NCBI GenBank assembly: GCA_003164305.1
Contig: PLSZ01000687.1
Location: forward strand, 1-8,847
Reading direction: 5' to 3'
Source of the DNA: Acetobacteraceae bacterium
GTDB taxonomy: Bacteria > Pseudomonadota > Alphaproteobacteria > Acetobacterales > Acetobacteraceae
DNA: 8,847 bases
The notes beneath the pieces are model-generated. The model made no database searches. It was not told where the DNA came from and was given only the letters and a program-made list of their open reading frames with translations. The translations under genes were made by a program, and so were the position numbers. Shown here piece by piece: positions 1 to 5,775 of this stretch. Each line of letters opens with the position of its first letter. Position 1 is the first letter of the stretch.

Positions 1-474
1 CCCCTGACCTCCGGCGCCAAGGCCGAGGGCCGTTACGGCAAGCAGGACTTCGTCTATCAGCCCAAGGACGACACCTATCGCTGCCCCACCAAGCAGACCC
101 TCACCCGGCGCTTCAAGAAGACCGAAAAGGGCCAGACCTTCCACATCTACGCCACCGACGCCTGCGCCGACTGCCCGCTGAAGGCGGACTGCACCACCGC
201 CGACCAGCGCCAGATCCAGCGCTGGGAGCACGAGGACGTCATCGACGAGATGCAGCACCGCCTCGACCACAGGCCGGACGCCATGCGCCAGCGCCGCTCA
301 ACCGTCGAACACCCCTTCGGAACCCTCAAGGCCTGGATGGGCGCCGCCCACTTCCAGACCAGGACCCTCGAAAAGGTCAAAACGGAGATGAGCCTCCACG
401 TCCTGGCCTACAATCTCAAACGGGTGATCCAGATCCTGGGACCCCAGCCGCTGATGGCGGCGATGCGGGCCTGA
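1..474 (+). CDS. IS1182-family transposase, C-terminal part (5' end outside window)
   Basis: Frame 1 is open from the first base to the TGA at 472-474, giving 157 residues of a protein that normally has roughly 450-550. It would cut and rejoin the ends of its insertion sequence. Visible marks are four cysteines at fragment residues 28, 55, 58 and 64 (C-x26-C-x2-C-x5-C, around CADCPLKADC), typical of the metal-binding-like insertion in IS1182 transposases. A C-terminal R-x3-E-x6-K signature (R99, E103, K110, within STVEHPFGTLK) follows, with E103 the likely third catalytic acid of the DDE triad. The closing LHVLAYNLKR helix also fits the family. No stop or frameshift is seen in the visible part, so it may be intact. 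The two aspartates of the triad lie outside the window, so activity cannot be judged. Confidence 0.85.
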   Translation, partial: PLTSGAKAEGRYGKQDFVYQPKDDTYRCPTKQTLTRRFKKTEKGQTFHIYATDACADCPLKADCTTADQRQIQRWEHEDVIDEMQHRLDHRPDAMRQRRSTVEHPFGTLKAWMGAAHFQTRTLEKVKTEMSLHVLAYNLKRVIQILGPQPLMAAMRA

Positions 475-565
475 GGGGAAGGCTCAGCCCCCCTATCCAG
501 AACCGTCCAACACGGGCAACCTCGTCAGGCGGCAGGCCACAAGTCTGTCCGCCGGTTAGAGCCGG

Positions 566-583
566 TGGTTCTCACACAGCCTC
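566..583. repeat. Probable right terminal inverted repeat of the IS
   Basis: The bases GGTTCTCACACAGCCTC (567-583) lie about 110 bases after the transposase stop. Read from the outside they give GAGGCTGTGTGAGAACC, a form resembling IS1182-type ends. An 8-base direct repeat CGGTGGTT (563-570 and 583-590) overlaps and flanks this segment. It may be chance or may relate to the insertion junction. The partner repeat at the left end is not in the window, so this is an inference. Confidence 0.45.
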
Positions 584-669
584 GGTGGTTAGCGGCAGTT
601 GGCAGCGCGCCGGCGGTCGACATTTGGTCAGTCCGGCGTTGGTCGATCTAAACTGGATTTGGGGAAAAA

Positions 670-1020
670 ATGCTCACAATGACCCTGCTACTAGCCCTTG
701 CGACGGTCGATGCGGTAGCAACAGAGCCCGCTTCGGCCGCACCCGTCAGCATGAGCGCATACTCCGATTGCGTCTTGTCGGAGATCGCTAAACTTGAAGG
801 AACGACATCGGACAAGCTTACGACATTCTCGAAAGGGAGTGCGCAGAGGGCGATGTCCATTTGCCAATCGACGAAGAGGCTTTGGGCGTCCGCGTTGGAT
901 CGCCAGTTTGCGGCTGACGCGAAATATCAGGACACAAGGCTTCGGAATGCCCAGGTCAACCAAGTCGTGTCCACCGACGAAATGAGCGTCATGCTGATGA
1001 TAAATCTAAAGGCCAAGTAG
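670..1020 (+). CDS. Small exported protein of unknown function
   Basis: This 116-residue protein is not recognised by family. Residues 1-24 look like a signal peptide: a short N-terminus, the hydrophobic run LTMTLLLALATVDAVA, and possible signal peptidase I sites after AVA (17) or SAA (24). The mature part is about 95 residues, largely helical in character and charged. It has two cysteines (C34 in YSDCVLSEI and C65 in AMSICQSTK) that could form one disulfide. This layout recalls small periplasmic proteins of alphaproteobacteria, but no function follows from it. The ATG at 670 has a weak GGGGA about five bases upstream; the ATG at 679 is an alternative. Its GC is clearly lower than that of the core genes, and it sits between the IS and a convergent gene, so recent acquisition is plausible. 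Confidence 0.6.
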   Translation: MLTMTLLLALATVDAVATEPASAAPVSMSAYSDCVLSEIAKLEGTTSDKLTTFSKGSAQRAMSICQSTKRLWASALDRQFAADAKYQDTRLRNAQVNQVVSTDEMSVMLMINLKAK

Positions 1021-1027
1021 CAGCGCG

Positions 1028-1062
1028 CAACTTCCGCTAAGGGGGGATTGCGGAAGTTGTTT
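1028..1062 (+). terminator. Rho-independent terminator after the small exported protein gene
   Basis: CAACTTCCGC (1028-1037) and GCGGAAGTTG (1050-1059) form a perfect 10-bp stem with a 12-base loop. TTT follows at 1060-1062. The hairpin starts eight bases after the stop codon at 1018-1020. The T-run is short and lies only on the plus-strand side, so it should mainly stop transcription of the rightward gene. It may also block read-through from the convergent gene. Confidence 0.7.
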
Positions 1063-1084
1063 CGCAAAACGGGCCGTCAATTGA

Positions 1085-2101
1085 TCAGTGCCGGGTAAAC
1101 ACTGACGCGGGGCAGGCCCCGGTAATGGCGGTGGCAATGGCCACTTCAGGCGTTGGGTAATCGCTGGGCTTTATCCGGTGCGATTGGGCAAAATCGGTCC
1201 GAGCGCGCGTTTCGTCACCCTTCCTGAACCACGCGAGGCCGCGATTGTGGTACGGAGTCGCTTCAGTTGGCTGAAGCGCCATGGCACGATTGCTGTCGTC
1301 AATTGCAGCGTCAAGTTCACAATTGGCGTTATGCGCTACGCCGCGCGCTAGGTAGAGGGTGTACTTGCGAGGACCGCCCGGGTCGAGATCGAGTGCAGCG
1401 TCGAACTCATGAATAGCTTGTACCCACAATTGTTTGCGGAGGTAGGCCATTCCGAGCGACATGTGGGTGCCAGCCAAGCCTGGTTGGGTCTCTTTGTTCG
1501 ACGCGATCAAGGCTGTACAGGCAACAATAGCTTGGTCTGGGTCGCGCCCGTTACACTGTAGTACCGTCCCTAATATCGATGGAGTAGCGAGGCTCGGTGC
1601 TTGTTGCGAGGAATTAGACGCTTCGGGCAATTGCCATTTGAACGGGATCGTAATTTTTTGACCCTCAACAGGTGTGCCATTTTTCATTGTCATTCGAACT
1701 TTCATGTCCTTTGAAAGCTCAATGGCGGCCTCGCCGAATCCAACCCCCGGCGGATTTTCGCTAGTTACAACGCAGTCGTTAAAATATCCGTATTTGTCCA
1801 ATATACATCGTATCCGCGACGATCCTTCAATATGTAAACCGATTGCTTTTTGCGGATATAGTAGTTCGCTTTCCCTTTGGCCGGGAAATTGTTCGAAGAC
1901 AAAAATACTTGTTGCTGCAGCGGTTCCGACAGAAGGACTGGTCCTAACATTAGTTGGTGAACTGAGCGGGGCGTCGCAATGAGCGGGCCGAGCGGAGCCT
2001 GCTAGAATTACTGTGCTCCAAAAGGCAACACCCATCATCCAGTTCCCGAGCGGTATGACAACGGGACGTAACGGAAGTTCTTCTGCAGCAGAATTTGGCA
2101 T
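1085..2101 (-). CDS. TonB C-terminal-like domain plus TPR repeats, predicted envelope protein
   Basis: The 338-residue protein has an N-terminal basic-hydrophobic stretch (residues 22-40, MGVAFWSTVILAGSARPA) that looks like a signal peptide or anchor. Residues about 80-158 resemble a TonB C-terminal domain: YPQKAI, then a long strand region, DKYGYFNDC, VVTSENPPGVGFGEAAI, and a closing IPFKW strand. After a linker rich in S, Q and A come about four TPR-like helical pairs (residues 177-205, 211-244, 245-278, 279-312), with DPDQAIVAC, AIHEFDAALDLDP and YHNRGLAWFRKGD as the clearest. TPRs usually bind proteins, and TonB-C folds contact outer-membrane partners. No specific partner is evident and no exbBD is nearby. 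The ATG at 2101 has only a weak ribosome site; ATGs at codons 22-23, just before the hydrophobic segment, are alternatives. GC is much lower than in the neighbouring mrp gene. Confidence 0.7.
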   Translation of the reverse strand: MPNSAAEELPLRPVVIPLGNWMMGVAFWSTVILAGSARPAHCDAPLSSPTNVRTSPSVGTAAATSIFVFEQFPGQRESELLYPQKAIGLHIEGSSRIRCILDKYGYFNDCVVTSENPPGVGFGEAAIELSKDMKVRMTMKNGTPVEGQKITIPFKWQLPEASNSSQQAPSLATPSILGTVLQCNGRDPDQAIVACTALIASNKETQPGLAGTHMSLGMAYLRKQLWVQAIHEFDAALDLDPGGPRKYTLYLARGVAHNANCELDAAIDDSNRAMALQPTEATPYHNRGLAWFRKGDETRARTDFAQSHRIKPSDYPTPEVAIATAITGACPASVFTRH

Positions 2102-2162
2102 CTACATTTGTTCCGCGCAGATGGAGTATGGTCGGGGAGGACGCGGACTTCCGCATTGGGTC

Positions 2163-2172
2163 GTCAGCTGAC
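2163..2172. promoter_or_regulatory. 10-bp palindrome upstream of the TonB-C/TPR gene
   Basis: GTCAGCTGAC is a perfect 10-base palindrome about 60 bases upstream of the leftward gene start at 2101. The near-palindrome GCGGACTTCCGC lies beside it at about 2142-2153. The pair sits in the only spacer (2102-2231) between mrp and this gene, so an operator is possible. No convincing -35/-10 pair was found around it, and a short palindrome can arise by chance. Confidence 0.2.
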
Positions 2173-2231
2173 CTTGCCACAAAGGCGAAACAACACAAGC
2201 TGCAACCACCGCGTCGTACCCCCGCCGGCCA

Positions 2232-3458
2232 TCAATCCTCGATGACGATCCGCGGCGCCGGCTTGAGCGCCCCTTCCCGCTCCACCGCCTCCAGCACCGC
2301 CGCCGCGATGGCCAGGAAGGCCTGCCCCGCCACCCCGCCGGCCGCGTCCATCACGAACGGCCGGCCGTCGTCGCAGGACTGGCGCAGGGCCTGGTCGATG
2401 GGGATTTCCCCCAGGAAGGGCGCGCCGAGGGTCTCGGCGATGGCCTTGGCGCCCCCGTGGCCGAAGATGGGGATGGGGGCGCCGGTGGCGGGGTCGGGGA
2501 AATAGGCCATGTTCTCCACCACCCCCAGGATCGGCACGTGGGTCTTCTCGAACATCGACACCCCGCGCCGCACGTCGATCAGGGCCACCGCCTGGGGGGT
2601 GGAGACCACCACCGCGCCAGACAGGGCCACCCGCTGGGCCAGGGTCAGCTGGATGTCGCCGGTGCCGGGGGGCATGTCGATGACCAGGACGTCCAGGGGC
2701 TCGGCCTCGGTTCCCCAGGCGACATCGCCCAGCATCTGGTTCAGGGCCGATGAGGCGATGGGGCCGCGCCAGATCATCGGCGAGGCCTCGTCGACCAGCA
2801 GGCCGATGGACATGATCTTCAGGCCCCAGGCTTCCAGGGGCTGCAGCTTCCTGTCCGGCCCGATCTGCGGCTCGGCGTCGACGCCGGTCATGCGCGGGAT
2901 CGACGGGCCGTAGACGTCGGCGTCGAGCAGGCCGACCCGGCGGCCGAGCATCGCCAGGGCGCAGGCGAGATTGACCGCCACGGTGGACTTGCCGACACCG
3001 CCTTTGCCCGACGCCACCGCGATGATCGCTTTCACGTCCGGCAGCAGCAGCGGCGCCTTGCCTCCCGCCGCCGGCCCATGCGCGTGGCCATGTTGAGGAG
3101 CGGCCGCCGGTGGCGCGTTGCCCTGCCGCGTTCCCGTCGTCGAAGTGGGCGACGGCCCCTTGTGCGCGGTCAGGATCGCGGTCGCGTTGGTCACGCCCGG
3201 CTGGCGCGCCAGCAGCGCCTGAGCGGCCTGGCGCACCGGCTCCATGGCCGCCGCGTGCGCTCGGTCCGTCAGCAGGGTGACCTGCACGAGGCCGTCCCGC
3301 GCCTGGATCCCCTCGACAAGGCCGGCGGACACGATATCGCGGCCCGATTCCGGGTCCACGATCGCACGCAACGCCTCGCGCAACGCATCCGTGGCCAGAG
3401 GGTCATGATGTGTCGCCATTGCTTTGCCAGGCCCCTTCTGTCGGCGGAAAAACTTCAT
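2232..3458 (-). CDS. mrp: Mrp/ApbC-family Fe-S cluster carrier P-loop ATPase
   Basis: This is a cytoplasmic P-loop ATPase of the Mrp/Nbp35/ApbC group, which carries or helps assemble Fe-S clusters for target proteins. With the ATG at 3458 it has 408 residues. An N-terminal MIP18/DUF59-like domain (about 25-100, with VDPESGRDIVSAGLV) is followed by a low-complexity Pro/Ala/His/Gly linker (101-140). The ATPase domain then shows deviant Walker A GKGGVGKST (151-159), LLDADVYGPSIPRM, VLVIDMPPGTGDIQ and GVVENMAYF. After MAYF the CxxC pair used for cluster binding in many Mrp proteins is absent: the stretch reads PDPATGAPIPIFGHGG. The start at 3458 has GAGG eight bases upstream. A second ATG at 3419 would give 395 residues and has a more distant AAGGGG. 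An upstream extension to 3608 would run into hflK and is unlikely. The gene is divergent from hflK. Confidence 0.93.
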   Translation of the reverse strand: MKFFRRQKGPGKAMATHHDPLATDALREALRAIVDPESGRDIVSAGLVEGIQARDGLVQVTLLTDRAHAAAMEPVRQAAQALLARQPGVTNATAILTAHKGPSPTSTTGTRQGNAPPAAAPQHGHAHGPAAGGKAPLLLPDVKAIIAVASGKGGVGKSTVAVNLACALAMLGRRVGLLDADVYGPSIPRMTGVDAEPQIGPDRKLQPLEAWGLKIMSIGLLVDEASPMIWRGPIASSALNQMLGDVAWGTEAEPLDVLVIDMPPGTGDIQLTLAQRVALSGAVVVSTPQAVALIDVRRGVSMFEKTHVPILGVVENMAYFPDPATGAPIPIFGHGGAKAIAETLGAPFLGEIPIDQALRQSCDDGRPFVMDAAGGVAGQAFLAIAAAVLEAVEREGALKPAPRIVIED

Positions 3459-3539
3459 GTGGTGCGCCTCGGTCAGATATGGCCTATGATGTCCGGCGCG
3501 CCAATGGTCCATCGACCGCGCGGGAGTACCAACCACAAG
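3459..3539. promoter_or_regulatory. Divergent promoter region between mrp and hflK
   Basis: These 81 bases separate the divergent starts of mrp (3458, minus) and hflK (3540, plus), so promoters for both, or at least for hflK-hflC-degP, should lie here or overlap the gene starts. TATGAT at 3485-3490 is a good -10-like hexamer for hflK. No clear -35 hexamer stands at the usual distance. GAGG for mrp (3467-3470 on the complementary strand) and GGGAG for hflK (3522-3526, about 13 bases from its ATG) are the likely ribosome sites. No heat-shock-type promoter could be made out. Confidence 0.4.
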
Positions 3540-4859
3540 ATGTCCTGGAATAATAGCGGCCCCGGCCCATGGGGTAACCCGGGCGGCAACCAAGGGGGCG
3601 GCTCCCAAGGGGGAGGCTCATCAGGGGGAGGCCAAGGCGGCGGAAGCGGCAACGGCGGAGGCGGTGGCGGCGAGGAACCGCCGAATGGTCCGTGGGGCGG
3701 CGAGCCCGGCGGCAATCGCGGCGGTGGCGGTGGCGGACGCCGAGGCGGTCCATTCCCCGGCGGTCCCTTCGGTCCCAACGGCCCGTTCCCCGACTTCGAG
3801 CACCTGATCCAACAGGCACAGGCTTTCATCCGCAACCTTCTGCCCGGCGGTCGCGGCATGGGTTTCGGCGGCCTGACCATCCTGATCGCCGTTGTCGTCG
3901 CGTTATGGATCGCGAGCGGCTTCTACCGCGTGCAACCGGACGAGCAGGGCATCGTGCTGCGCTTCGGCGCCTATAAATACTGGACCCCACCCGGTCTGCA
4001 CTGGCACATTCCGTGGCCGGTCGAGGCGGTTGAACTGCCCGCCGTCACCCGCATCAACCGGACTGAGATCGGCTTCCGCTCCGGTGCTGGCGGCCGGGTC
4101 GAAGCCGGCACCGACACCACCGGCCGGGATGTTCTGGCCGAAAGCCTGATGCTGACCGGCGACGAGAACATCATCGACATCGACGTCGCGGTGTTCTGGC
4201 GCATCCGCGCCAACGAGGCCTCGAAATTCCTGTTCAACGCCCGCCGGCCCGACGATCTGGTGTTCGGTGTCGCGGAAAGCTCGATGCGGGAGGTCATTGG
4301 CCGCACCCCGATCCAGCCCGCGCTGACGCAGTTGCGCGCGCAGATCGAAACCGACGTGATGCATCAAACGCAGGAAATCCTCGACCGCTATAACGTGGGC
4401 ATCGAAATCACTCAGGTGCAGTTGCAAAAGGTCGATCCGCCCGCCGCCGTCGTCGAAAGCTTTCGCGATGTGCAACGCGCCAATACCGACGCGGAACGCA
4501 TGCGCAATGAGGCCGAATCGTATCACAACGACATCGTCCCCCGGGCGCGCGGTGAGGCGGCCCGGTTGCTCGCGGAGGCGCAGGGCATCAAACAGGCCAC
4601 GGTCGCCGAGGCCACCGGCCAGTCGCAGCGATTCGACGTCGTGTTGGCGGCCTATCAGCAGGCAAAGGACATCACGTTGCGCCGAATGTACCTGGACGCG
4701 ATGCAGTCGGTGCTGAGTCATGCGAAGGCGCTGGTGGTGGACGACAAATTGAGGGGCCTGGTGCCGTTCCTGCCGCTGAGCGTGCCGGAGGCCGGAGCGA
4801 CGCCGCCGCCCGCCGGACCGCCATCGACCAATCCTCTGGCGGGAGGGCCGGCACGATGA
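3540..4859 (+). CDS. hflK: HflK, SPFH-domain membrane regulator of the FtsH protease
   Basis: HflK pairs with HflC in a large inner-membrane complex that surrounds FtsH and controls its access to membrane substrates. The protein has 439 residues. Residues 1-83 form a cytoplasmic tail extremely rich in Gly, Pro and Asn, starting MSWNNSGPGPWG. One membrane segment (about 111-128, LTILIAVVVALWIASGF) is followed directly by the band-7/SPFH domain, starting YRVQPDEQGIVLRFGAY and continuing through PPGLHWHIPWPVE. A charged Ala/Glu/Arg-rich helical region (about residues 320-385) then leads to a Pro-rich end. I chose the ATG at 3540 because HflK proteins characteristically begin M-x-W-N-N; ATGs further upstream only add residues unlike the family. 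The stop overlaps the hflC start (ATGA), indicating translational coupling. It is somewhat longer than E. coli HflK, mainly through the glycine-rich tail. Confidence 0.95.
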   Translation: MSWNNSGPGPWGNPGGNQGGGSQGGGSSGGGQGGGSGNGGGGGGEEPPNGPWGGEPGGNRGGGGGGRRGGPFPGGPFGPNGPFPDFEHLIQQAQAFIRNLLPGGRGMGFGGLTILIAVVVALWIASGFYRVQPDEQGIVLRFGAYKYWTPPGLHWHIPWPVEAVELPAVTRINRTEIGFRSGAGGRVEAGTDTTGRDVLAESLMLTGDENIIDIDVAVFWRIRANEASKFLFNARRPDDLVFGVAESSMREVIGRTPIQPALTQLRAQIETDVMHQTQEILDRYNVGIEITQVQLQKVDPPAAVVESFRDVQRANTDAERMRNEAESYHNDIVPRARGEAARLLAEAQGIKQATVAEATGQSQRFDVVLAAYQQAKDITLRRMYLDAMQSVLSHAKALVVDDKLRGLVPFLPLSVPEAGATPPPAGPPSTNPLAGGPAR

Positions 4860-5734
4860 ACCGCCTCACGCTGCCGCTGATCGGCTTGCTCGTTGTCGTG
4901 GTCTGGCTCGTTCAGGCCAGCCTGTTCACCGTCGAACAGACCGAACGCGTCCTCGTCGTGCAATTCGGCGAGGTCGTGCGCTCCATCGACGATCCCGGCC
5001 TGTACATGAAGGTGCCGCTGATCCAATCGGTGATCAGCTTCGACAAACGCCTGCTGGCCGTCGAGCTTCCCGGCGAGGAAGTCATTCTGGGCGACCAGCG
5101 CCGGCTGATCGTCGATAGCTTCACGGTGTTCCGCATCGCCAATCCATTGCGCTTCTATCAGGCGATCGGACCGGTTCCCGAAGGCATCCGCACCCGCCTG
5201 AACTCGATCGTCACGGCGTCCTTACGTCAGGTCATGGGCCGCAACACCCTGCTCGACGTGCTGTCGGCGGATCGTGAGCGGATCATGTCCTCGATCAAGG
5301 TACTGGTGAACAGCGGCATGGAGAATTTCGGCGTCACCATCGAGGATGTGCGGATCCGCCGCGCCGACCTGCCCGCCGAGAACACGCAGGCGATTCTGTC
5401 GCGCATGCAGTCGGAGCGGCAGCGTGTCGCCGCCCAGGCGCGTGCGGAAGGGGCGGAGGCGTCGGCGAAAATCCGCGCCGAGGCGGAACGCGAACGCACC
5501 GTGATCCTGGCCGAGGCCCGCGCCACCGCCGAAAAAACCCGCGGCGACGGAGAGGCGCAGGCGACCGGCATCTTCGCGAAATCTTTTAGCCAGGACCCGC
5601 AGTTTTTCTCGATCTGGCGGACCCTGCAAGGCTATCGTGACGTCTTCGATAGCGGCAACGCTCGCCTTGTTCTGACGCCCGACAACGATTACCTGCGCTA
5701 TTTGCACGCCCCCCCGACACCGGCGGATCACTGA
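4856..5734 (+). CDS. hflC: HflC, SPFH-domain partner of HflK
   Basis: HflC assembles with HflK around the FtsH protease in the inner membrane. The protein has 292 residues, shorter than the E. coli form. The N-terminus is one membrane anchor (about residues 5-22, TLPLIGLLVVVVWLVQAS). The SPFH/band-7 domain follows, with FTVEQTERVLVVQFGEV, DDPGLYMKVPLIQSV and FDKRLLAVE. The motif FGVTIEDVRIRRADLP (158-173) is typical of HflC. A charged Ala/Glu/Arg helix, likely coiled coil (about 183-236), comes next, then SQDPQFFSIWRTLQGYR and a short Pro-rich end. The ATG shares four bases with the hflK stop, so the two are probably co-translated. degP follows after 41 bases on the same strand. Confidence 0.95.
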   Translation: MNRLTLPLIGLLVVVVWLVQASLFTVEQTERVLVVQFGEVVRSIDDPGLYMKVPLIQSVISFDKRLLAVELPGEEVILGDQRRLIVDSFTVFRIANPLRFYQAIGPVPEGIRTRLNSIVTASLRQVMGRNTLLDVLSADRERIMSSIKVLVNSGMENFGVTIEDVRIRRADLPAENTQAILSRMQSERQRVAAQARAEGAEASAKIRAEAERERTVILAEARATAEKTRGDGEAQATGIFAKSFSQDPQFFSIWRTLQGYRDVFDSGNARLVLTPDNDYLRYLHAPPTPADH

Positions 5735-5775
5735 CGCCGGCGCTGATACGAAGCCCTCGCCAGGAACAAGAGACC

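Larger units (their letters stand above)
1..583 (+). mobile_element. Right-hand part of an IS1182-like insertion sequence
   Basis: This is the 3' portion of an insertion sequence whose left part lies before the window. It holds the C-terminal part of a DDE transposase (to 474), then about 110 non-coding bases up to a probable terminal repeat ending near 583. The transposase signature is seen directly. The exact right boundary is inferred from the terminal motif at 567-583, which reads GAGGCTGTGTGAGAACC on the other strand and resembles ends of related elements as I remember them. The left inverted repeat and the target duplication cannot be checked here. DNA after the element is lower in GC than the element itself. 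Confidence 0.7.

Noticed and set aside
3078..3539. 154-codon N-terminal extension of hflK
   Set aside because: It overlaps mrp on the other strand and is Arg-rich and unlike HflK. The family-type start MSWNN at 3540 explains the gene.
3459..3608. 50-codon upstream extension of mrp
   Set aside because: It would overlap the hflK start and spacer. ATG 3458 has its own GAGG ribosome site.
3903..4721. Minus-strand open frame (272 codons) opposite hflK
   Set aside because: It lies entirely within hflK, shows the composition of an antisense shadow, and has no motif.
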